Counted from the stretch's first letter, positions 15,401 through 22,413 are shown. The stretch: DNA of 24,454 bases from JBKHYG01 sp046565595 (GCA_046565595.1 JBKHYG010000076.1:1-24454), one strand, 5' to 3'. The notes: generated by a model from the sequence alone, not told the origin. A program made the numbers and translations.

Positions 15401-16068
15401 TACGAGTTGCCGTTGGCAGACATGGTGCTGCCGTCGCCGGTGGAGACCAGTTTCAGGTTGCCCCCGGCCGCGTCAGCTGTGAAGACATCTGAAGAGCCGT
15501 TCGCGTCCGTCCCGACCAGGTTCGAGGCCAGCGACACGAAGGCGACCTTGGTGCCGTCGTTGGAGATCGTCGGCTCGAAGGAATCGCCATCACCTGACTG
15601 GATCGCGCTCGGAGTGCTGATCCGAGTGGTCGTTGCCGTCGGCGAATAGGACCGTACGAACACATCACGAGCATCGTTGGTGTCGGCGGGATCCAGGTTG
15701 GTCGCTGCGCTCGCGAACACGACCCGCCCGCTGTTCGCGACATCTGCCGAGTCGGGCGGCCCATCGGCAGCCACGCCGCCATTGTTCTGATCCACCAGGA
15801 GCGTCTGATTGCTCACATCTTTACGGTAGATGTGAGGCCCGGGCTGGTTGCCGGGAAGCTCGGCCGACGATGCGGAGATGAACACGGTGAAACTGCCAGC
15901 ACCGTTGATCGCCGCGGGACCATAGGCCCCGGCGGACAGGCCGCTCGAGACGCGCGATGTCGTCCGATAGCTGGCGGCGACCGCAGGTGTCGCGGTGAGG
16001 GCAAGCACCAGGGACCCAACGACCCCGAGGGTCAGGGAACGGGCAGCCGAAGGCAGGCGTACAGACAT
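12442..16068 (-). CDS. Large secreted protein: six-blade propeller-like half plus about eight Ig-like modules
   Basis: A 1208-residue exported protein. A signal peptide spans 1-32 (SLTLGVVGSLVLALTATPAVAA). Residues about 40-440 carry six WD40/TolB-like units of about 60 residues, each with a stretch like SNLVAGDTNGKTDVFV. A DxDxDG segment (DRDADADGIFDETD) between units resembles calcium-binding thrombospondin-3 loops. From about 442 there are eight modules of 85-105 residues beginning like PTVNIVAPGNGSTI or PIITTPGEGATL and ending DxAGN, typical of bacterial Ig-like domains. There is no LPXTG motif, C-terminal membrane helix or cell-wall-binding repeat, so the anchoring mode is unknown. ATG 16068 has GGAG five bases upstream. 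Likely roles are surface adhesion or matrix binding; the exact function is unrecognised. It forms its own unit, closed by a long hairpin. Confidence 0.85.
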   Translation of the reverse strand: MSVRLPSAARSLTLGVVGSLVLALTATPAVAASYRTTSRVSSGLSAGAYGPAAINGAGSFTVFISASSAELPGNQPGPHIYRKDVSNQTLLVDQNNGGVAADGPPDSADVANSGRVVFASAATNLDPADTNDARDVFVRSYSPTATTTRISTPSAIQSGDGDSFEPTISNDGTKVAFVSLASNLVGTDANGSSDVFTADAAGGNLKLVSTGDGSTMSANGNSYRARMSGNGQHVAFISAASDLVAGDTGGFTDVFVYDSVKNDVVRVSVSGAGVAGNGNSGSYDLSISDGGRYVAFGSDATNLVAGDTNGKTDVFVHDRDADADGIFDETDPGARATFRIGGNGDSDFPQISGNGRVVLFRSEASNLVAGDTNGIADLFVARTDGTGISRINVPTSLTQSSGLTFPWGATTDGTKLLFETDASLEAGDTNAVTDVYIHRFEPPATPTLTAPTANQLFATTSVTVAGTSSDPGVSIDIRNASDNALIGTAVTNASSSFSTSITLPTPTAPAGASYTLAVTAKDLPFESAPATRTVRVDTIAPTVNIVAPGNGSTIGESYPTYSGTAGAATGASDDAATVSVVVKAGTVVQESFPSVAVDGSGNWSTVGTVGLPNGTYSVEVTQADAAGNSTTVTNSFTVNAGVPTVTMTAPADGLATNDNTLDVAGTSSLPGGGSPSTTKLNVHAGPTTGGALVAGSPLSLPSASGNWSTALPVLADGLYTLQASATTLAGTGLSGTATVTIDTVAPSIPTIGAPLGPISTNTPTATGTGEPGATLSLSLDGSVFAMVVVPASGNWSVPLGTLADGSHTLAATLQDAAGNTSATANASFSIDLTAPAAPIITTPGEGATLAGPSVGIGGTGEAGATVVVREGTTVLGTSTVTVTGSWSVSVASMANGAHAVTATQTDPAGNVSAVSAVRNFTIDPLAVPTIIHQPLQNSTLTSRDIEVSGTAIGGGSVQLFVVQGSTETAIGAPAAVSASGAWTTTIRRNDGEHTIVARESSGGTLSAQRDFVVDSGIPVIVSPADGSRIPRTNIVTGTARANSSVTVRSGSLTLGSVTSDVDGNFSLTVTLSEGPHTLSAFAGTGQGRTEDSDPVDVTVDASGPVTVVTADDLIMGSATVTPVRISGTASDPAGVSVIEVTYRNVLTNQVVRANSTSGVVCSACGTGTQVTFEHLPSLGFGYWSVEVIAYDRIGNAGARVGTSFLALI
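14772..15720 (-). repeat. Six degenerate ~180-base repeats encoding propeller blades
   Basis: Related stretches recur at about 14776, 14956, 15138, 15320, 15500 and 15675. On the plus strand each reads roughly GTxxxGTATCGCCxGCxACGAGGTT. The spacing is close to 180 bases, or 60 codons. They encode the xNLVAGDTNGxTDVFV segment of successive blades. Drift between copies shows the repeats are old, not recent amplification. Confidence 0.75.
15075..15120 (-). other. Calcium-loop-like Asp-rich insert in the propeller half
   Basis: The coded segment DRDADADGIFDETDPG follows a blade motif and matches the DxDxDGxxDxxD spacing of thrombospondin type-3 and similar calcium-binding loops. Calcium binding is inferred, not shown. 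Confidence 0.5.
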
Positions 16069-16244
16069 CTCAACTCCACTCCAGGTCAGGCGAAGCCCCG
16101 TTCGAGGGCCTCGTCGCGTCCCTAAGATTCCCCGCGCGGACCTCGGATTCCTCCGTTGGCGGCCTGCCCGAGCAGGTCAGACCGGACTTTTCGCTACCTT
16201 GGGCTCCGCACGCACGCCGCTTCCAGGTGGCTCATCCGCGCTGG

Positions 16245-17276
16245 TCACAAGCGGAACGGGGTCCTATGTGCGCCGCTCTCGGTGATGATCGCCGAGATGA
16301 GCCGGGCAGGAGTCACATCGAAGGCCGGGTTGAGCGCACGATCGGTACCAGGATGTTCCAGCAGGTCGAGGACCTCTGCCGCTGGGCGGCTCTCTATCGG
16401 GATCTGGTCGCCAGAGCGGATGGTTCTGTCGATCGTCGAGTTGGGCGCGACCACATAGAAGGGGATGCCTGCGGCCGCGGCGGCCAAGGCGTGGGCCAGC
16501 GTGCCCACCTTGTTCGCGGTGTCTCCGTTCGCGGCGATCCGATCTGCCCCAACCAAGACCAGATCGACCTGACCTCCCAGGATCAGCCCCGCCGCCGCCC
16601 CGTCCACGATCAGATGGTGAGGGATCCCGAGTTGGGACAGCTCCCAGGCGGTCAGACGGGCTCCTTGCAACAGAGGCCGCGTCTCGCAGACGAAGACCTC
16701 GATGCCGGCTCCCTCTTCGTGGGCTTGACGGATCGCTCCGAGAGCGGTTCCGATCCCTCCGGTGCACAACAGGCCGGTGTTGCAGTGGGTGAGGATCCGC
16801 GCCCCATCAGGGATCAGGGCCCGCGCATGCTTGGCCATGTGCAGACACGAGTCCACATCCTCTGACCTGATAGCGAATGCCTCGATCAACGACAGTTCCG
16901 CCAGTTCGCTGGAAGTGGTGCCCGATGCAGCCGCGGAACGCAGGCGCGACATGACCCGATCCACCGCCCAGCCGAGGTTGACCGCCGTCGGGCGAGCCTC
17001 GCGGAGGATCGCGGCTTCGGCTTCCAAAGCAGCCAAGGCACGAGCACCGTCCCTGGTGGCCTTGGAGCACCGGACCGCGGCGGCCGCGACACCGAAGGCT
17101 CCTGCGATCCCGATGGCTGGGGCGCCGCGAACGCGCAGAGAGGCGATCGCCTCGACCAAGGTCGGCGTATCGGTGCAGACGATCGTCACCTGTTCGGCGG
17201 GCAGACGGGTCTGATCCAGGATCAGGACCTTGTCGTCTACAAGGTCGACGCTCCTCAGGGCTGCAAGATCGCTCAA
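16245..17276 (-). CDS. mtnA: S-methyl-5-thioribose-1-phosphate isomerase (MtnA)
   Basis: A 343-residue protein of the MtnA/eIF2B-alpha family that converts methylthioribose-1-phosphate to methylthioribulose-1-phosphate in methionine salvage. Diagnostic stretches are VRGAPAIGIAGAFG (49-62), ILTHCNTG with the likely catalytic C165, CETRPLLQGARLTAWEL, and GADRIAANGDTANKVGT with likely catalytic D245. I chose TTG 17276 as start: AGGAG (17287-17283) lies six bases upstream and family homology begins just after. It overlaps the stop of the preceding small membrane protein gene (TTGA). An in-frame ATG at 17420 gives a 48-residue extension that lies inside that gene and is not family-like. It is last in the operon, after ahcY; no mtnB, mtnC or mtnD is in view. 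Confidence 0.94.
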   Translation of the reverse strand: MSDLAALRSVDLVDDKVLILDQTRLPAEQVTIVCTDTPTLVEAIASLRVRGAPAIGIAGAFGVAAAAVRCSKATRDGARALAALEAEAAILREARPTAVNLGWAVDRVMSRLRSAAASGTTSSELAELSLIEAFAIRSEDVDSCLHMAKHARALIPDGARILTHCNTGLLCTGGIGTALGAIRQAHEEGAGIEVFVCETRPLLQGARLTAWELSQLGIPHHLIVDGAAAGLILGGQVDLVLVGADRIAANGDTANKVGTLAHALAAAAAGIPFYVVAPNSTIDRTIRSGDQIPIESRPAAEVLDLLEHPGTDRALNPAFDVTPARLISAIITESGAHRTPFRL

Positions 17277-17557
17277 CGCGATCTCCTCTGCATTACGCGC
17301 CCTGCCAACACCCCCGTCGCGGTCGCCGCCACGAGTACAGGGACGACGCCGATCGGGCTCGGCAATGCGGGCCAAGAGATGATGGCGATCACTCCGGTGG
17401 CGACGATCGCTGCCGTGCACGCCGCTAGCACCATCGGCAGGACCGCCCCGCCTCGCCGACGCACAGGGCTAGAGCCTCCAGTACGGCCGCTGATCACATC
17501 GCGAGCATCGCGAGGATCCACGCGATACTCCAGCAGCCTGTGTTCGCTCTCGGTCAT
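17273..17557 (-). CDS. Small two-helix membrane protein of unknown function
   Basis: A 94-residue protein I do not recognise. Residues 1-37 are hydrophilic (EHRLLEYRVDPRDARDVIS, then RRR). Two hydrophobic segments follow at about 39-65 (AVLPMVLAACTAAIVATGVI) and 67-88 (IGVVPVLVAATATGVLAGRV), ending in basic QRRSR, so both ends are probably cytoplasmic. Its ATG follows the ahcY stop by one base (TGAGATG) and its stop overlaps the mtnA start. This placement makes it a real co-translated gene rather than a shadow. Wedged between two enzymes of sulfur-compound recycling, it might be a membrane tether or minor transport subunit; that is conjecture. Confidence 0.75.
   Translation of the reverse strand: MTESEHRLLEYRVDPRDARDVISGRTGGSSPVRRRGGAVLPMVLAACTAAIVATGVIAIISWPALPSPIGVVPVLVAATATGVLAGRVMQRRSR
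17283..17287 (-). promoter_or_regulatory. Shine-Dalgarno fixing the TTG start of mtnA
   Basis: AGGAG six bases before TTG 17276, inside the 3' end of the small membrane protein gene. Confidence 0.75.
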
Positions 17558-17558
17558 C

Positions 17559-18812
17559 TCAGGTTCCGTGTTGCCAGGAAGCCAGGTAGGCCCGCTGTTC
17601 GGAGGTCAACTCGTCGATGTGAACGCCCATCGTCTCGAGCTTGAGCGCAGCGACCGCTCTATCTATGTGGTCTGGAACATCGTAGACACGGTTCTCGAGT
17701 TCGGCGGCCGCTCCGATCAGCCACTCGGCGGTGAGGGCTTGATCGGCGAAGCTCATATCCATCACAGACGCCGGATGTCCCTCGGCGGCGGCGAGGTTCA
17801 CCAGGCGGCCGTCGGCCAGCAGATATACGCGCCGCCCGTTCCCCAGCGTGTGCTCCATGACCATCGGACGGACCTCGCGTTTCGAGCGCGTGGCGGCGGA
17901 CAGGTCACCCTTGTTGATCTCGACATCGAAATGACCGGTGTTGGCGAGGATGCAGCCGTCCTTGATGACTTCCAGATGTTCGCCCCTAACTATGTCGCGG
18001 TTGCCGGTGACTGTGATGATCACATCAGCTTCGCGAGCAGCGTCGGTCATCGGCATCACCTCGAAACCGTCCATGACCGCCTCAAGCGCCTTGACATGAT
18101 CCACCTCGGTTACCACCACCTGAGCGCCCAGACCACGGGCGCGCATCGACAGGCCCCTGCCCCCGTAGCCATACCCTCCGATGACCACGCGCTTGCCCGC
18201 CCACAAGATGTTGGTCGCCCGCGTGATGCCATCCAGGGTGGACTGGCCCGTGCCGTAGCGGTTATCGAACAGGTGCTTGGTCGGGGTGTCGTTGACCGCC
18301 ACGACCGGATAGGCCAGGGCTCCATCGGCCTCCATCTGGCGGAGTCGGATGACTCCCGTGGTGGTCTCCTCGGTGCCGCCCATCACCTCGGCGCACTGCT
18401 CGGGACGCTTGGTGTGCAAGACCGTGACCAGATCGCAGCCGTCATCCATGGTCATGGTCGGCTTCTCGTCGAGCAACGCGTCCAGATGCTGGTAGTAGGT
18501 CTCGTTGTCCTCGCCAGCGATCGCGAACACAGGGATGCCTTCGGCGACCAGCGCCGCGGCCGTCTCGTCCTGGGTGGACAGCGGGTTCGAAGCCGCTAAC
18601 CAGACCTTGGCCCCGCCAGCCTTCAGGGTGCGCATCAGGTTCGCCGTCTCGGTGGTCACATGCAGGCAGGCCGCGATCCGTTGTCCCTTCAGCGGCTGCT
18701 CTGCCTCGAATCGTGACCGGATGCTCCGAAGGACCGGCATATGAGAGTCAGCCCAGTCGACGCGCAACTTCCCCGCATCTGCGAGCGCGATGTCCTTGAT
18801 ATCTGAACGCAC
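17559..18812 (-). CDS. ahcY: S-adenosylhomocysteine hydrolase, short type
   Basis: A 417-residue NAD-dependent enzyme that splits S-adenosylhomocysteine into adenosine and homocysteine, relieving product inhibition of methyltransferases. Visible are HVTTETANL (substrate site), DDGCDL, the stretch TTTGVIRLRQM, NDTPTKHLFDNRYGTGQS with the catalytic Lys/Asp region, and the Rossmann loop GGYGYGGRG (212-220). Length matches the shorter archaeal/Thermotoga-like forms; mycobacterial and eukaryotic enzymes carry an extra insert and end in a conserved Tyr-containing tail, which is missing here. It starts at GTG 18812, with GGAAGGA five bases upstream, 13 bases after the isomerase gene. It is followed within one base by the small membrane protein gene. 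Confidence 0.95.
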   Translation of the reverse strand: MRSDIKDIALADAGKLRVDWADSHMPVLRSIRSRFEAEQPLKGQRIAACLHVTTETANLMRTLKAGGAKVWLAASNPLSTQDETAAALVAEGIPVFAIAGEDNETYYQHLDALLDEKPTMTMDDGCDLVTVLHTKRPEQCAEVMGGTEETTTGVIRLRQMEADGALAYPVVAVNDTPTKHLFDNRYGTGQSTLDGITRATNILWAGKRVVIGGYGYGGRGLSMRARGLGAQVVVTEVDHVKALEAVMDGFEVMPMTDAAREADVIITVTGNRDIVRGEHLEVIKDGCILANTGHFDVEINKGDLSAATRSKREVRPMVMEHTLGNGRRVYLLADGRLVNLAAAEGHPASVMDMSFADQALTAEWLIGAAAELENRVYDVPDHIDRAVAALKLETMGVHIDELTSEQRAYLASWQHGT

Positions 18813-18825
18813 TTAGTTCCTTCCT

Positions 18826-19884
18826 CTAGGCATCGGCTAGTCGCCGCTTCAACGATTCGATCGCAGGAACCGGGCTCGGGTCGATGCCTCGTAAGAACGC
18901 GAGGTAGACGCTCGCAAGGTCTCCGGTCAGGACGAGATCCATCAAGGTGGCGAGATCTCCGGGAGCGTGGGTGCGAACCATGATCTCGTCCGCGTTCCTT
19001 CCCGCGATGAGTTCGCGGGTGATCTCGACGCGGAGCGCGACCCTCGGATGCTCGCCGTCGTGGCGAAGTATGACCAACAGGGTCTGTTGGAGGGTCGCTT
19101 CGCCAGGGTCGTACGACATGATCTCGTTGTGGTCGAGTTCGGGAAGGGACGCGTTGGATGCAGGCGCCTTCGCGTTCTCCTGGATCTGGTTCTTCCAGCG
19201 GCTAGCGACCACGCCGGCCAGGTCGGCCATCCCCCAGATGTGCACATGCTTGCCGTGCATCCTCTCGGCCAACTGCCGTGGGAATCCGCCGCCGCCATCG
19301 GGATGCCCATCTGCGGCGGTCTGTTCCATCGCGGCGACAGCCGCGGCGACCTCTTCAGAGATGTCTTTCAGGGCGCCCGCGGTTTCCGCGATCGTGAGGG
19401 TCGCGGCTAGCAGGCTCGGGAAGGCTGCTCGAGGTTGTATGCCGGTGGGGACCTCGATGATGGGGAATCCATGATCGGCACAGAGCTTCGCGAGTTCGCC
19501 GCCGCTGGTTATCCCGACCGTTCGGCATCCGCGTCGTCGGGCTTGCTCGAAACCACTCAGGGTCTCCTCGGTGTTCCCCGAATACGAGCATGCGATCACC
19601 AGTGTCTCGGGACCTTGCGCGAAAGCCGGGAGCGTGTAGTCCTTGACGACGACGATCGGAGCAGGGCTCGTGTCCGCCGCGAGGGCTACCAACGCGTCTC
19701 CTGCGATCCCGCTTCCGCCCATACCTAGGTAGACGATGCGTTCGGCCCGGGTCGGTAGGTCCTTGCGCATACCGACAGCGGACGCGCGCGCAGCCTCGAA
19801 CTGTCCCGCCGAGTCCAAGACATCGGCCAGCATCCCTCCGGGATCGGCAGCTTTCACCGCGCCGGCATCGGCAAGGTCGATCAT
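18826..19884 (-). CDS. Bifunctional phosphoglucose/phosphomannose isomerase (SIS domains)
   Basis: A 352-residue protein with two SIS folds, of the archaeal/actinobacterial dual-isomerase family. The first fold has IVYLGMGGSGIAGD and the sugar-phosphate loop CSYSGNTEETL; later WKNQIQENAKAPA and the catalytic-type stretch LPELDHNEIMSYD are seen. It interconverts glucose-6-P or mannose-6-P with fructose-6-P, feeding ManB. I start it at ATG 19884, whose ATGA overlaps the stop of the Trm112-like gene; the longer reading from 19953 adds 23 unrelated residues. It resembles the SIS-domain gene next to manB in M. tuberculosis (Rv3256c, from memory), although active-site residues look more complete here. 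The order manB - Trm112-like - isomerase is conserved in actinobacteria. Confidence 0.9.
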   Translation of the reverse strand: MIDLADAGAVKAADPGGMLADVLDSAGQFEAARASAVGMRKDLPTRAERIVYLGMGGSGIAGDALVALAADTSPAPIVVVKDYTLPAFAQGPETLVIACSYSGNTEETLSGFEQARRRGCRTVGITSGGELAKLCADHGFPIIEVPTGIQPRAAFPSLLAATLTIAETAGALKDISEEVAAAVAAMEQTAADGHPDGGGGFPRQLAERMHGKHVHIWGMADLAGVVASRWKNQIQENAKAPASNASLPELDHNEIMSYDPGEATLQQTLLVILRHDGEHPRVALRVEITRELIAGRNADEIMVRTHAPGDLATLMDLVLTGDLASVYLAFLRGIDPSPVPAIESLKRRLADA

Positions 19885-20054
19885 GCGGGCTTCTCGGCCT
19901 CGTCGATCAGCATGATGGGGATGTCGTCGCGGACCGGGTACACATAGCGGCACTCGCCCACGCAGGACAACTTCTGTCCCGGCTCGTCGTACTCCAGGTC
20001 ACCCTTGCAGTTCGGGCACACCAAGATGTCCAGCAGTTCCTTAGTGACGGCCAT
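19881..20054 (-). CDS. Trm112-like/UPF0434 zinc-ribbon protein
   Basis: A 57-residue protein starting MAVTKELLDILVCPNCKG and ending IMLIDEAEKPA. It carries two cysteine pairs (CPNC at 13-16 and CVGEC at 31-35), the zinc ribbon of the YcaR/Trm112 family. AAGGAGG lies six bases before ATG 20054, an excellent ribosome site, and its TGA overlaps the isomerase ATG by four bases. Eukaryotic and archaeal Trm112 proteins activate SAM-dependent methyltransferases; the bacterial role is unsettled. Its place two genes upstream of ahcY, which clears the methyltransferase by-product, is suggestive but not proof. Confidence 0.92.
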   Translation of the reverse strand: MAVTKELLDILVCPNCKGDLEYDEPGQKLSCVGECRYVYPVRDDIPIMLIDEAEKPA

Positions 20055-20102
20055 CGATCGCCTCCTTCGTTGGCGATACTAGGTCGCCTCATCGGTCGCG
20101 GT

Positions 20103-21434
20103 CTATGAACGGATGATGGACAGGACCTCATCGCGCCGCTTAGGGCCTTCCTCGGGATCGGAATGCTCGAGGTTCAGGCGCAGCAACGGTTCGGTATTGG
20201 AGGCCCGCAGGCTGAACCACCAGTCCTCGTACTCGACCGTCAGCCCGTCGGTGCGATCCTGCTTGGCGTCGGAGTAGACGCGCGAGATCTCTTCGATCGC
20301 AGCTTGCGCGTCGGTGACCGTGGAGTTGATCTCGCCGGAATGCCAGGTGGTGCGGTAGGGAGCCAGAGCTTCCGAGAAGGAGCCCGCGCGGCCGATCACG
20401 GCCAGGGCGTGAAGCGCCGCGAGCATCCCACAGTCGGCACGGAAATGGTCACGGAAGTAGAAGTGTCCGGAGTGCTCGGTCCCGAAGATCGCGCCGGTAT
20501 CGGCCATCACCTGCTTGATGAAGGAGTGCCCCACGCGCGTTCTGATCGGGGTCCCACCCGCCCGCTCTATCGTCTCCGGGACGACCCTCGAACAGGTCAA
20601 TGAGTAGACGACCTTCTCCCCTGGGTTCTTGCGCAGGATCGCTTCGGCAACCATCGCACCGAGAAGGCTGGCGTTGACGGTCTCCCCCTTCTCATCGACG
20701 AAGAAGACCCGATCCGCATCCCCATCGAAGGCCAGACCGCAGGCCGCTTCGACCTCTACCACCTTGGCCTGCAGGGCGGCGAGGTTCTCGGGCTGGATCG
20801 GGTCGGCCGGATGGTTCGGGAAGGTTCCGTCCAACTCGAAGAACATCGGGACGATCTCGAGATCCAACCGCCCTAGGACGGCCGGAACGGTGAGGCCTCC
20901 CATACCGTTGGCGGCGTCGACGACGATCTTCAGCGAACCGATGTCGTCGGCATCCACCTGACCCAGGAGATGCTCGGCATAGCTGGACAGCAGGTCCTCG
21001 TTGGTCAAGCGTCCAAGTCGGGCAGGTTCGGGGAACAGGTTGGAGTCGACCAGGGCTCTAAGGTCGCCGAGACCGGTGTCCTGTCCGACCGGAACCGCGC
21101 CAGCGCGACAGAGTTTGATCCCGTTGTACTCGGCAGGGTTGTGGCTCGCGGTGAACACGACACCTGGCAGTCCCTTGACGCCAGAGGCGTAATAGAGCAG
21201 GTCGGTGCTCGCCAGGCCGAGATCGACGACATCTGCTCCCTGCTCCATCGCGCCCGACATGAAGGCCGTGCTGAGCGGTTCGCTCGAGGCCCGCATGTCT
21301 CTGGCCACCAGCACGGTCCTCATCTGGTCGAGAGCAACGAACGCTCTACCAAGGCGATACGCGAGTTCCTGGTCGATCTCGTCGGGGAAGATGCCCCTGA
21401 TGTCGTAAGCCTTGAAGGCCTTGGCGGTATCCAT
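20103..21434 (-). CDS. manB: Phosphomannomutase/phosphoglucomutase
   Basis: A 443-residue alpha-D-phosphohexomutase with all four family signatures: the phosphoserine loop TASHNP (S97), metal site DGDADR (237-242), sugar-binding GTEHSGH (to 324) and phosphate-binding RASNTEP (410-416). It interconverts mannose-6-P and mannose-1-P (and probably the glucose forms) for GDP-mannose and cell-envelope glycans. The start is ATG 21434 (MDTAKAFKAYDIRG), 12 bases after the helical-repeat gene. The downstream Trm112-like gene follows after 48 bases. The position next to DUF3499 and metallopeptidase genes matches the manB locus known in mycobacteria. Confidence 0.95.
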   Translation of the reverse strand: MDTAKAFKAYDIRGIFPDEIDQELAYRLGRAFVALDQMRTVLVARDMRASSEPLSTAFMSGAMEQGADVVDLGLASTDLLYYASGVKGLPGVVFTASHNPAEYNGIKLCRAGAVPVGQDTGLGDLRALVDSNLFPEPARLGRLTNEDLLSSYAEHLLGQVDADDIGSLKIVVDAANGMGGLTVPAVLGRLDLEIVPMFFELDGTFPNHPADPIQPENLAALQAKVVEVEAACGLAFDGDADRVFFVDEKGETVNASLLGAMVAEAILRKNPGEKVVYSLTCSRVVPETIERAGGTPIRTRVGHSFIKQVMADTGAIFGTEHSGHFYFRDHFRADCGMLAALHALAVIGRAGSFSEALAPYRTTWHSGEINSTVTDAQAAIEEISRVYSDAKQDRTDGLTVEYEDWWFSLRASNTEPLLRLNLEHSDPEEGPKRRDEVLSIIRS

Positions 21435-21446
21435 CGACGACCGATA

Positions 21447-22130
21447 CTAGAGATGCCCAACCAGCATGCTGCGCTGTCGGAGAGCGATGTCGGCGATCCG
21501 ACGCGCACCTACCGCGCGCGCACCCTCTAGGGCACGGTCAAGAGCTGCGATGGCCTGCGTCGTCTGTCCCGCGCTGGCGTGGGCAACGCCGAGGAACAGA
21601 GAGCTCTTGGCCAGATGTCTCGGCATCCCGTCCGAAGCGGCCATCGACCGCTCGGCGTGAGGGATCGCGGCTATGGGATCTGAGGTCATGAGACAGAACT
21701 CGGCGGCAACCCATCCGTGGCGCACCCTCAACCTGGCATCGGGTCGCTCGCACATCGAAACGGCGAGCTGGAGCCGCCGGAAACATCGATCCGGGTCGCC
21801 GAGCCCGACCGCGTCAGCCGCATACGACACCAGCAGGTGCGACCGTTCGCTCGCGAGGTCTGCTGCCGATAACGCTGCTTCGTCGATCGTCTCGGCTTCG
21901 GTGTAGCGACCGAGTTGTCGAAGCGCTGAGCCAAGCGTCAGCGCGGCGGCGGTTCGAAACCTGGGATCCTCGAAAGCCTCGCGAGCAGGTTCGATCGCGG
22001 CTTCAAGATCGCCGCGCGCGCACGAGACCGCAGCGCTGACCCAGTTGCGCTCGGCATCGCTGCTGGCTGCCTGAAGCGCCTCTTCGAAGCGGCATGCCAG
22101 GAACGCCCTAAGCGCGTCACCCTCGGTCAT
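21447..22130 (-). CDS. TPR-like helical-repeat protein, unknown function
   Basis: A 227-residue, Ala-rich soluble protein with helix pairs reminiscent of tetratricopeptide repeats: AALTLGSALRQLGRYTEAETIDEAA, SLFLGVAHASAGQTTQAIAALDRAL and similar. No signal peptide or catalytic motif is visible. ATG 22130 follows GAGG by six bases and gives MTEGDALRAFLACRFEEAL, a natural TPR start; the longer reading from 22277 would add 49 residues that are just the DUF6788-like gene in another frame. It overlaps that gene by 14 bases and ends 12 bases before manB, so it is part of the operon. It is probably a scaffold or regulatory partner; nothing more specific can be supported. Confidence 0.8.
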   Translation of the reverse strand: MTEGDALRAFLACRFEEALQAASSDAERNWVSAAVSCARGDLEAAIEPAREAFEDPRFRTAAALTLGSALRQLGRYTEAETIDEAALSAADLASERSHLLVSYAADAVGLGDPDRCFRRLQLAVSMCERPDARLRVRHGWVAAEFCLMTSDPIAAIPHAERSMAASDGMPRHLAKSSLFLGVAHASAGQTTQAIAALDRALEGARAVGARRIADIALRQRSMLVGHL

Positions 22131-22413
22131 CTTCGCCCTCGGCGAGCGTCTTTCCGATGTAGCGGCTCCGCATCTTGCCGCCTTCGCGCCAGTACGCGTA
22201 CCAGTACGGACCGTGGGGGCACCCGTTGCAGGGGTCCTTTCCGCAGCGGACCATCTGTTGGCGGTAGGTGACCTCACCGATGCCCGGTGGCGAGTCCTCT
22301 GCTCCGGTGCCGCCGCGCTCCAAGAGAAGACCTCGGACGAGGATCATCAGGCGCCTCAGGTCGAACTCGTCAAGCGAACGGACCTCTCGCAGCATCGCTC
22401 TATCCAGGCCCAT
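22117..22413 (-). CDS. DUF6788-like small zinc-binding protein
   Basis: A 98-residue basic protein. The N-terminal half is helical (LDEFDLRRLMILVRGLLLERGG). The C-terminal half has RCGKDPCNGCPHGPYWYAYW, with C57, C62, C65 and H67 spaced as a zinc knuckle, followed by REGGKMRSRYIGKTL. That pattern (Cys cluster, HGPYWY, WREGGK, RYIG) matches the small proteins I know as DUF6788, often found with mobile or phage genes but of unknown role. GGGAGG lies four bases before the ATG. It begins the long minus-strand operon, and a dyad motif lies 60 bases upstream. Confidence 0.8.
   Translation of the reverse strand: MGLDRAMLREVRSLDEFDLRRLMILVRGLLLERGGTGAEDSPPGIGEVTYRQQMVRCGKDPCNGCPHGPYWYAYWREGGKMRSRYIGKTLAEGEDDRG

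Noticed and set aside
16069..16244. Gap between mtnA and the large protein searched for a riboswitch
   Set aside because: There is a weak CCTGC/GCAGG hairpin (16163-16176) and an imperfect stem near 16090-16117, but no consensus I recognise. It probably holds the promoter and leader of the large protein.
17277..17420. 48-residue N-terminal extension of MtnA
   Set aside because: It is an Arg/Asp/His-rich shadow of the small membrane protein gene; AGGAG before TTG 17276 marks the real start.
17379..18599. Plus-strand open frame of 406 codons opposite ahcY
   Set aside because: ahcY has all its motifs on the minus strand. The plus-strand product shows no domain.
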